This document shows positions 44,603-55,500 of a stretch of DNA of 64,000 nucleotides, piece by piece. Made by a program: the position numbers and the translations under genes. The DNA is taken from positions 8,949,501 through 9,013,500 of the forward strand of contig OZ005699.1 in NCBI GenBank assembly GCA_963930775.1. Reading direction: 5' to 3'. The notes under the pieces are model-generated. The model saw only the letters and a program-made list of their open reading frames with translations, was not told the origin of the DNA and ran no database searches. Every line of letters starts with the position of its first letter. Position 1 is the stretch's first letter. This DNA is from Cliona cf. orientalis (Eukaryota; Porifera; Demospongiae; Clionaida; Clionaidae).

Positions 44603-46077
44603 TTATTTTGCTTTGCTTGCAAAGTGAATCTTCTCCCCCTCAGCCACAGCTCCTTCAGGGATCCTCAGAGTGATGTCATGTCCATCAAGGGTGTATCTTT
44701 GGCTACTAAAGTCAATCTCTAAAATCTGGTGATCAAGGAAGGGAACGTGAGCTCTTTCCTTGGCAGTACTGAAATATGTAGATTGGTGAACTTCACCCTG
44801 AATCGGATTTTTTTCTTGCTTTAATACCGTAGTTGAATCATTATCCGACAAGGTTGCGACCACATTAGTCCCAGTTGCTTCGCCAGAGTCAGATAATAGT
44901 GGAGTAATTTCCGCACGATCAATGCTTTCTTGACAATGACTGAGAGCACTCCCAGCACTAGCATTAGGCTTTGAACGATGAAGTCTCATTTGATAACGAG
45001 AGTAGGATCCTGCAAACGTAATAAGCCTTTCATGAACATGATGCCATGGCATGCACTGGGAGTACGTACTGTACCTACAAATACAAGGAAAAGCACCAAT
45101 CCAAATCCGACAAAAGCAAATATGACAGCCAGCACTGTTACATCTATAAAAAGAAAGAGTCAATTTAATCATAAATCAGAAATGTTGAATCCAGAGAATG
45201 ACGTAGCAAAATGAATTAATGGAGAATGAATAAATCATCCACTGCAGGCATGATGCAATCACAGCTAATTAAGCTTAAGGCTGATAATAATAATGATCCC
45301 CCAGTGTGCGCATTGTTGTATGCAGCCAGATATTGATGCATGGAAGTACACAATAGTTCTAGATGACCAGCTGGTTTGCACAACCCAATAGGACAGTGAT
45401 CAAACTGGTCACTTTGAGTGGAATGGTTCTCTCTGCTCCTGTTCGATCGATGAATGGCCCAGCTTGAGTTTCGAAACTGGCATCTAGAGCTTAGTCTAAA
45501 ATTAATACCAGTAGCTAATACCTACTCATGCATGGGCTACTGTCATTATTCCCTCAAGTTGCATACCTGAATTAGTTTGTTCTGGTACCATATTATATAC
45601 AATAGGTGTAGTTCCAATTATTACTTCAACACTTCCATTATTGTAAATGCAAGTGACATTTTTCCCCTTCAAGTCAGGCGTATAATTGATGTCCAATTCT
45701 GAAGTGAAATGGTCACCAGCCACTGAGATACCTCTTGCAGCAATTTTAATTGAGCCATCATTGCATTCTCCAAATGTGGTAATATATTCAGCTGAATTTA
45801 TTAAGGTGATCCTATTATTTGAGTTAGGACAGTCAAAGCCACCTCCTGTCCACACAGTACTGCCCTCACCAATAACAGAGCACTTATAAATCAAAACAGA
45901 GCCATCATTTCTGACAAATGATAGCCCTTTGAACTCTCTTGCCAACACTATAATAATTATAGAGATATAAAAATTGCTTATCAATTGTTCAACATAGATT
46001 TAGTTCATATTCGAACCTGCAGTTGGTGTGATAAAACCAAAGGTGAATAATCGAACAATGAAGTTTGCTGGATACAT
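44603..46077 (-). CDS. Ig-like single-pass receptor with truncated ZU5 (possible decoy)
   Basis: Four exons (46017-46077, 45567-45947, 45075-45143, 44603-45009), all junctions phase 1, give 305 residues. The signal peptide is MYPANFIVRLFTFGFITPTA. One Ig-like ectodomain follows (YKCSVIGEGSTVWTGGGFDC, FGECNDGS, GKNVTCIYNNGSVEV), then a TM helix (VTVLAVIFAFVGFGLVLFLV and on), a short basic Ser-rich tail, and the first half of a ZU5 domain (HDITLRIPEGAVAEGEKIHF). The ZU5 is cut in the middle and ends ASKAK-stop at a deletion junction. Its intact relative at 24-31 kb continues through ZU5 and a death domain but has a different ectodomain. The product would bind outside without death-domain signalling. 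Alternatively it is a recent pseudogene. Confidence 0.7.
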
Positions 46078-46225
46078 CCCTGAAAGTTTTCTTGACTGTA
46101 GCTATACATGGAATGGTGCAGTATATTATACTTGAACTGTACTTTTCAACTGAACTTACTTCATATAATGCCATACTTCTAGAGGTTCTTGTTCGTCTGA
46201 ACTGAACATTTGATAGATGGCCTCA

Positions 46226-48978
46226 CACTACTGGATATAGTTTATTGGAAAATTATAATAATAGTGTTGAAAAAGTGTTAACACTGATGACATTGTATCT
46301 GAAAATTGTATTAAACATGGATGTTTTCCAACATGCTATCCTGAGTTCATGTTGGAAATTTTGGAGAGTATGAGAATTATATAGGAAATAATTGATGTTC
46401 ATGTAGGAATATTTTGAGAGTGTGAGAATCGTATAGGAAATAATTGATATTAGATTCAGCTACATCTGATTTGTATCAGAAATGTTATCAGCGTTGGAAT
46501 TCGAAAGAGTGCTTGTTTTACCACGGTGTTGGAAAAGCATCCAAAATTTTGGAGTGTTGGAAAAATATCATTCCTAGTTCATGTAGGAATTTTCTAGAGT
46601 GTGAGAATCGTATAGGAAATAGTTATTAAGTGTTGGAAACATTTAAATTCAATAATAATGTGTGAATTGTATTGCAAATGGACCATAGTATTGAAAAGTA
46701 GTGCATGTGCAAGGCATGTGATCCAAGCTGAGTCAGCAATATTCAAAATCTATTGTGTCAAACACGCCGGCCTCTCTGTAAGGAAGGCCCTGAGCAGTGG
46801 AGATCTACACATTGAAAATGAGTACCTAAGGAAAGGAGGATCGATTCGGGTTTGTCTGCAAGGGAGAGTTCAGGCAGGAGGTAAGCTACAAACTTCATGT
46901 ATGCATGCAGCGGTGCCGCCGGGACTCAGTGCTTTATAAAATTAATACAGACATGACAGAGAAACTCGATGATTCTATCAGATTTACACGGTCATGTTTG
47001 TCGTGAAGGATGTAACCAGGCTAGCCTCAAGGATAGCTAGCTATAGTCTAGTGAGCTAAACCCTCTCTCGCTCGCCACACTAAGAAGCGAGCGAGAGTTT
47101 AAGCCAAAAGCACCAACCGAGAATATGCCTCCATAAGTAGCTATAAGAGAGTTTATTGGTGATCACTTTCTTTGTTCGGCTTGGTGGTCCCAGTAGGAAC
47201 GTCGATGGCCATAGAGACTGCTGGGCTTTGGATCATTTTTAATGCACATACAGTTTGTGTTAGCATAGATAATTAAGGTTACGCAGTCTTAATTATCTAT
47301 GGTGTTAGCTGACTTACAATTGTCAAAGGTGTTGATCATTTATTAAATTGCTACTGACTCACAGGTGGTACATATTGGACTATTAAAGTTTGTCTCAAAA
47401 TAGATGTCAGTACAGAACCAAGAAGACGGTGATGGAAGGAGTTTTGTAGAAGCTGGTTTGAGTAAATCCTGACACGATAAGATCTTGGCTGCAGGAGATG
47501 GCGAGCGACGCCGGTCCTTTGAGTTCAGAAGCCGTCGACTCATCACCAGAGGTGAAGGAATCAACCCTTTCCAACTCCACTAACTTGAAGTTAGTTTGTG
47601 TATGTGTGCGTGTGTAAATGGACACGTGTGTATGTGGATGTGAATCATGCCCTTTGGGACAACCCTTGTGCGTGTCTGTACGAGTTTGCAATTGCATTAA
47701 TTATGAGTGAGTTTGTGTAGCTAAGTATGCACATATGGGGTAGCACTACAACTAAAATTAATGTTAATTTTAGTAGCGATTCCGGACGCCCGATTTTTCG
47801 GCTCGATATCGCAAAGTGGCGGCAATAGCAATTCATACAGTTAAGGTGTCAATAGCTTTCTCTCAACGAGGCCTATTCAGCGCTGGGTGTTTCCTGTTGA
47901 AAGAACAAAGCTTGTTCGAGTTACGCACTAAAATAGATTTTTACATACAAATTTCCATAGAGCTAAAAATCAAAATGCAAAGCGTGTGGTAAACCGATTA
48001 GCTTGATTCGAGGTTCAGAAGAAAGGCCATTCACTCAGATAACTCGTAGTTTGCATGTGTTTCCTGTTCATAGCTAATTCCATTGCCAAGTTTTTATTGC
48101 CACAGGTCGATCGTCCGGAAACGCTAATTTTAAGTGGGTGAGTGTACACATGTACTTGCAATTATTGATAGGTATAATATTATTTCTAAAATTTCTATAG
48201 TGACACTGTGCACAAGGGAGTAGTCCTGGGATCTACAGCATTAATTTTATCAAGTCCCTGATGAAAATTAATGGTAAGTCGTACACTTTTAATATTATAT
48301 GATATCACTAATAATAATATTATGTATCCTAACCAATTTGCAGGTATGTATACAGAGTTGTATATATTGAAGGGAAAGACTGGCCGTGAAGACCAGGAGC
48401 CGGAGGGCCAATCCCACCCAGGTGGATCGCCTCATTTACAACGAATAAGGTTAATAATTAACTTGATCATGAATTGCTATAATAATATCTATAATATATG
48501 ACATGTACATTAAATTTTTATCTATCACAATGCTCAATATTCTTTACTTAATCCTTTTCACTTCATTCATTATTATTATTATTCACGATTCTTTTCACTT
48601 CATCGAATAAACATATCATATTATAATGTATGTATATCATCATTTCCCTCGTGATCATTAATATTATATTTTTTTATTTAGTGGTTATCATTCTATTTTC
48701 AATATTATTATAACACGTTTTTAACATATCTAAACCGTGATTTCCAATCGAATTACAATATATTTTCCAACAATACCCAAGAATAAATATAAAACCAACA
48801 GGATAATTTCAACAGTATTATCGTACTTTTCCAGTGGTATCGCAATGGTTTCCCAAGAAAAACGCGCGCCTAATTTTTGACACTTCTCCACTACAATTCC
48901 TACTATTAGAATTACCCCTGATTTGTGCAAAATTCATATACTTTCAAAACACATTTCCTACAGCATTTTCCAGTAGTG
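46226..48978. mobile_element. CACTA-type (CMC/EnSpm-like) DNA transposon, 2.75 kb
   Basis: The ends are CACTACTGGA and TCCAGTAGTG, perfect 10-bp inverted repeats. TCA lies immediately outside both, the 3-bp duplication expected for the CACTA superfamily. Subterminal repeats are typical: GTTGGAAA, GTAGGAAT and GAGAATCGTATAGGAAAT words in the left 400 bp, and complementary TTTTCCA and ATTTCCTAC words in the right 300 bp. No transposase was recognised. Interior stretches with exon-like borders (for example 46690-46880, ending before GTAAGC, and about 48343-48450) may be captured host fragments. Probably non-autonomous. Confidence 0.75.
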
Positions 48979-49212
48979 TCACCACCCCACCCACACAGGA
49001 AGTAATTACTCATTAATTTTTTCTCAATATTTTGTTGGGGAATTCCTATAGTATACAATGTCATGCAAGTAACGAACGACCTGCATGTCTAAAAGTTTAC
49101 ATAATAATAATATTATCACTGATGTGCAAAATTAATACGATTGTAATAATTACTATTCATGATTGCACAAACTGTACTAGTAATTTGAAGTTTTAAATTC
49201 TAATCGTGGTGT
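48979..49212. other. Spacer downstream of HADH, duplicated at 13.8 and 15.1 kb
   Basis: TTGGGGAATTCCTATA, GTCATGCAAGTAA, CGACCTGCATGTCTA, TCACTGATG and GCAAAATTAATAC match 13836-13890 and 15130-15180. There, the fold-back and CCCCACCT elements split the segment. Confidence 0.75.
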
Positions 49213-52023
49213 TCATTTTCTCTTGTCATATTTATAGAATCCCTCTCCAGTCTTCATTCCTAGCTTGCCCTCCTCCACCAGCTTGTTGACACTCTCTGAC
49301 GGATGGAACAGAGGGTTCTCTGGATAAGCAACACTCCAGCCTGAATGTATTATTAATACGTGTGTAACAAAAAAGGGGTGAAACAGTTATTTACATCCAC
49401 TTTTTTTATACAGCAATATGGGTCACTTTATAATATAATAATTATAAAATTACTAGTACTGACCATCCAAGATAAATTTTGTTGTATCCAGTCCAACATA
49501 GTCAAGCAGCTCAAAGGGTCCCATTGGGTAGCCAGCACCAAGCTTCATGGCCGTGTCGATATCACGAGGATCAGCGTCACCTATTATGATGAGATATCAC
49601 CGAGTCATCATGAAATACCCGGCATAATAATACTGTAACATAGTGCGGACCTCTTTCAGCCAGCCTGACTGCTTCTGCCATATAAGGAACTAGAAGTCGG
49701 TTCACAATGAAACCAGGAGTGTCCTGAAGAAAAAAGAAAAAAAAAAAATAGCAGATACTTAGTGTTTCTGAAGCTAGTGGTCAAGATTGATAGACATCAG
49801 TAGCTATTATAGCTGCAGCCAATACTGTGGTCACATACTCAAGTACCTTGCAGGAGACTGGGACCTTCTTCATGGCTTTGGCAAAGTTGGTCAGATCAGT
49901 GAAAGTGGCATCACTTGTGTCAACAGTCCTTATCACCTACAACAATAGAGAACTATAAAGGATATACTTGTATTATCCTCTAAAGGACAAACTACATGCA
50001 TGATTCATGGCTAGAATAATGAAGTTTATGCAACTATAATAATGAAGCACTATAGTGCAAAACCCTCGGCGCAAGAGCAATAGCTAGTCTGTATAGCCTG
50101 AACCCAGGCTAGTCTGCATATTCAAGCAACACTGTTAGTGTACAGCTCTAGTTAACAGTTGTAGAGAGTAACCACAAGAATGCAGTTATACGATTGCATG
50201 CAATTAGGTAATAGTACCACGTGCATGCCAGGTCAGCAGATTTAGTACAAAGTAAAGCCAAGAAGCGTAGTTGATAGCCTACTGTGATCTGTGATGAGTC
50301 AGTTTAGTTACAAGAACTATCGCTAGAGCTACACACTACTAATCTTGAAATGAAGCCATCGCTGTCTCTTTCATCGATCGAGAGCTCGTCAAGAAGCGAA
50401 GAAGGCCATGGTGGTCAGCAAATGTCGCCAGAACTTTTGAACGAAGCGTTTTCAACGAAATCCACACAATTCAGATCTTGAAACTACCACAAAAAGCCTA
50501 ACGGCACCTTGTTTTCAACGTATAAAACAGGTATGTAGCAGCTAGCGCAGTAACAGACACACACACACACACACAGACACAGAACGACTACCGTACCCCT
50601 CGCGCATGCGCCGAGGGTTAATAATTATTATTATGTACCTCTTAATAAGGGCATCCTACTGTTTTAGCTATCCAATTGTTACAATATTATTGAGAGCCAT
50701 AATTATACATGTACACGTGCACGTACCTCAACTAGCTTCATGACAGGCACGGGGTTGAAGAAGTGGAGTCCTCCAAACCTGTCCTTCCGATCAGTCACAC
50801 TGGCTATCTCAGTGATGGACAGGGAAGACGTGTTAGATGCAAAGATTGTTGACCTAAAAAAAAAAGATTTGAAGTGTTAATTAACCCGTTCGTTGTGCAT
50901 ACGCTACAAATAGGACTTAATACAGAGGGGAACCCTACTAATTATTACAGTTCCCATTCCTCCTCTTAGCTCACTCACTGTGGAGCTGCTTTGTCCAGCT
51001 TGGAGAAGAGCTCATGTTTGGTGGCCATGTTCTCAACAATGGCCTCGACCACGAGGTCTGACTTCTCAGCAGCTACTACAGCATCCTCTACGTACTGGAT
51101 ACGAGACAACGTCTGACTCATGAACTCTTCACCTCCCTGAGAGAGAGAGAGAGAAAGAGGGAGAGATTGAGAGGAGAAGAAGAGAAGGAGGGGGGAGTAA
51201 AGAGACAGTACACATTAAATTTTGCACATCAATTTTTTATGATTCAGTGAATGTGTGTGATGACGACAATTATTAGGAATTAGTATACTTCTCACTATAC
51301 AGTACATGTAAACATTGGAAGAATGGACGCCTTATTCATGCACATGTTACTTGTACTAATGGCTCTATTGTTACAATAATGCAGTGTTGTCTGCCAAAAA
51401 GCTAACCTTTGGATCCTCAGCGAATGTCTTCTTTGCCACTCTCTGTAGACTTGTCTGGATCCTCTCCTCTGCCTTGCTCAGGATCTCTTTATTCAGGTCC
51501 ACCACGTACACACTGTGACCAGTCTGAGCCGCAACCTGGAACATGCCATGTACATGTACATGTACATGCATTGTCATGTAAGAACAATAGTTATCACAGC
51601 GGATTGTCAGCAGATTTCATGCAATTGCATGTAGATAGAGCTGACACCACTGGAGTACAATAAAAATATTATTGTTGTGGGGGGGGGGGGGGGGGGGGGC
51701 ACGCCACCCAATTGAGCTGGGGTACCGGTGGGGAAGTACCTGTAATTAATACAAAAGTACAATTGTTTGGGGTGGATAGATGGAATGATAGTAAAAGCAG
51801 CTTAGGCATGTGATTATATTATACTGCACTGATCAACAATTGTGTTGGAAGTGCTGACCTGTGCAATTCCTGAGCCCATGAGACCACTGCCCACCACAGT
51901 CACTGTCTGGATGGGCGCAGAGCTGGCTCCACTCCCGCTGAATTCCCGCCTAGTACCCGCCACTGCCGCGCCAGTTTGGCGGGAAAGCAATCTGGCCCCT
52001 CCACGACTTGCAGCTGATAGCAT
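49213..52023 (-). CDS. HADH: Mitochondrial 3-hydroxyacyl-CoA dehydrogenase (HADH)
   Basis: Catalyses the NAD-dependent oxidation of L-3-hydroxyacyl-CoA in mitochondrial beta-oxidation. Eight exons (51859-52023, 51407-51535, 50979-51136, 50727-50853, 49847-49936, 49651-49723, 49464-49580, 49213-49340) join in phase to 328 residues, against 314 in human HADH. The N-terminus is basic and Ser/Ala-rich ([18 protein letters not shown]), a mitochondrial presequence. The NAD-binding Rossmann motif [15 protein letters not shown] follows, then [29 protein letters not shown] with the catalytic His, [12 protein letters not shown], and the C-terminal domain ([26 protein letters not shown]). A 560-bp MITE lies in the intron between exons 4 and 5. 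Pieces of this gene are scattered at 34.3 and 43.5 kb. Confidence 0.97.
50061..50620. mobile_element. MITE with AACCCTCGGCGCA ends in HADH intron 4
   Basis: AACCCTCGGCGCA at the left, TGCGCCGAGGGTT at the right, perfect 13-bp inverted repeats. Non-coding interior with a CA microsatellite at 50560-50573. Confidence 0.8.
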
Positions 52024-52521
52024 CCTCTAGCTGAGATAGCTTGTAATTTGTGGTTCCACGAGGTAAAGGAGATTGGGTAATGGTCGTCAAAATATCTCTC
52101 AAAGGTGACCTTTTAATCTTGCTCTTAGTGTTACATCATCGTTCTCTTCTTTCATTGGTCAGTTCAAATTAATCGAGGAATCATCATGAAATTAATAAGT
52201 GACCCCTAGGGGGCCAATAATAATAATTATTACAAGATCGTGAAAAAATAACGAAATCACTAAATTAACGTGCCCCCAAGAAATTAGACTGATATTAGAC
52301 ATGTACATTTATTACAAAACACGCACAAAATGAACAAAAAATATCTGTTACAACATAATAATGCTTTTAGTTGCTAACACATGTATATACATGACATGAC
52401 CCAGATCGATCAAATTCACACTAAAAACATACTTGCTAAATAATAGATCTAGTACGTGGACACTATGCTTCATTGAGGTCATATGACTGCATGCAGGGGT
52501 CATGTGACGTGTCACATGATA

Positions 52522-55500
52522 TCATGAGTCGCTGCCATAGTCTCTCCGTTTTTTCAAGCCCTCTATTCTTCTCTTGAGCAAATCAATTTCTGTCCGCTGG
52601 TCCTCAACCTCTGATTGGAGACTTCGAATCTGTAAAAGTGAAAATTTTAATATTAAATCTTAATGACCCTGCTCTCAAAATTGTTGCGATAGAGAGAAAG
52701 AAACTTGTGAAGACACAATTGCAGATTTGTGGAGAAAAAGTTTTATGGATCTCACTGCTCACCTCTTTTGCTTGGTGTCTTTTCTCCTTCATGAGTTGAT
52801 CTTCTCTCTCTTCCAACTCCTTCACTTGATTCTTGTAGCGAGTGGCTTGGTTCTGGAGACGGTTAGTCTGCACAAAGGGAGAGAGGGGGGGGGAGAGAGA
52901 GAGAAAGAAAGAGAGAGAGGGGGGAGATAGAGAAAGAAAGAGAGGGAGGGAGAGGGAAGGGTGTAGGGAGATAGAGATGAATAAATAGTAGAGCAGAGAG
53001 AGCCAAGCCTCCTTTCTCACCAGTCCCTCCAGTCTTGCGTTCTCTGCCTCTGCTATCTGTAGCTTTGTCTTGTACTCGCTCACCATACGAGTACTCACCT
53101 CTGAAACAGAAAGAGACGACAAAATGAAAGAATAAGCGAAAACTGTTCCTCCTGGTAAGGGAAATAATATAGTTCTGTTTCATTCTAGTTTAATGAAATT
53201 GATTTCTAATCTCTAAAACACTAGAGCCAGCATAATTTTTCTTATTTTTGCGCCAAATTCTTACAAGTCACACTTTTGCACAGATGAGTTCTACCGACTC
53301 ACGTAGTATGTCCTTGGGTTGCTGGTCGCCTAGCAACGACCCACTCTTCATGGAGGCTATCTCATCCTTGAGCTCTTGGATCTCCTTCAGTAGTTTTTCC
53401 TTCTCCTCCGGCTGGAGCTGGGGGCCTGTCTGGACATCATCATCCTCTCCCGTCGGCAGGTGGAGACCTTGGCTCTGTGAGGGGGCGGGGGGAGGAGGAG
53501 GGGACAAGATATTGTACCGTAAATCACGAATATTTCATGTCTAAAATATTTCATGCGATAATAATTTTCGGACAAACGATTTTGATATTTGATATAATTT
53601 GCCATTAGAACCAAAAACAGAGCATAAAACGAATCTTTTACAAACAACTTATTTAATTGATGACCCTGTGCCTATTATGGGTTTTTCTCGATATCAAAAG
53701 TGGATACAAGTCTGGCAAAAGTGCACACGGGCGGGCGGGGACGAGAAACAGATGATTTACTTTGCATGGCCTTATTGACCATAAATCACTCTCCAATGGG
53801 GGCAAAGTTCAACAGTACATATACACTCATTATGAAAGGAGAAAATTAGCTGATCTATGAAAGTCAGTTGGAGGTGGGGGGGGGGGGGAGCCCCTTAATT
53901 CAGAAATGATTGACCACATGCGTAATCTTATTTTGTTGTCCATCTTACCTCGATGAATTCATCTCTGAATGTGATTTGTTTCTTGAGTAGGTCGATTTCG
54001 TTCTCCAGTGCCTCATTCTGGTGTCTCAGCTGCAGCACTTGCTGTGGGGGCAACGACAAAGAAAAGAAACTCAAAACGTTATAAGTACATGTGCATCAAA
54101 TACCCTCCCCCTCTATTGTCTATGCCCTAATAAAGCCATGGAGAGGAAAGATGTATTTACTACCATACGTCAAGTTGGCATGGGCGTAGTACTCAAGGAG
54201 CTCAAATTTGGCAATCCATATTAGTCTGTATCATGGCCAAGGCATATATGTACAAATGGTAGTAGAAAAGGAATATATTGATTTTTCGAATTTCTCACAT
54301 ATGGCGGCAGAATTCAATGAATGTTTAACGATTGGAATTTTATCTCTGCTTACCGACTGTTCTCTCTGCAGCTCTGCTCTTAGGTCCACAATGTCCTGGT
54401 CATTATCCTCTAACCTGTAACGAGGCAAGGCAGAGACAAAAAAAATTCACAAGAAATGATAAAACACACGTCCTCAAGACAACAAGGTTAAAGAGATTAC
54501 TGCTCACCTATCCTTAAGCACTTCGACTTGAAAGACAAGCGCTGTCTTCTCGTTGTAGAGCTGAGCGTTGGCCACCATCGAGTCTTTGTAGCTGGACTCC
54601 ACGTCATGAAACCTCTCCTGCCATACCTTCACTGCCTCAAGGCCGTTGGAGATACCACTGCTGGAGGACTGGGACGAGGAGTGGTCTCTCTCTTTGTCTG
54701 ATCTGTCACCGGACGACTGGAAGGAGAGGGGGGAGGGGATGGGAGAGGTAAGGTGAGAATTATGCAAATGATTAGTGAGAAGAAAGGGGAAGGGAGAGAG
54801 AGAGAGAGGAAGGGAGAGAGGCATACTCTTTTATTCTTGAGTCTTGAGCTGTAGCTACGAAGGTCATCTCCATCCTGTAGCAACAATCAGTGAAAACAGG
54901 GTTAAATTAAATACTAGACACAACATACTTTGCCACCACAACCTAATAAACCTAATACTTGGGGGTATGTACATGTACATACTGTGTGGCACATGTACCA
55001 CATTCATGTACACACAATCCCATGTTGTTAGCTTTTGAGTCAATTACCAGCTCATTCTGTGTCTACAAGAGCCAAGTGTTGAACAAAGAGCAGCAGCCAA
55101 ACTCACAAGCATCTGCTGCGCTTTACCCACTCCAAACAAACAGATAGAAAATAAACACACTTAGTACCACCAGGTGGCGTAACAGCTACACCCCCTAGTT
55201 CTCAAGACTAGGCACCTCCAAACCTTTCTTCTGTGATTTAATCTACCACCCCGATTTGGTTCTCAAGGCTAGGCACCTACATTGTACATGTAAGTGGTAC
55301 TGCCTTTTGCTGGGATTAGGTTTGCCTGAGCAGGCAATGGGATGGTTGCCCCTTAGGCTTGGGGATTGGTAGTAGAGGCTGAATTTTCATATACAAAACT
55401 ATGGATGAATCTACCATAAAATATAATCGTGTACAATGCAAAGTAGAATGGCTAGAACAGCTAGTACATTGCCACATTGCCAGTAATAGTGGCAGTCCAG

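Noticed and set aside
46150-46164. Upstream ATG exon MALYE before the Ig-like receptor
   Set aside because: It has a donor, but joining it to the next exon breaks the signal-peptide frame; more likely 5' leader.
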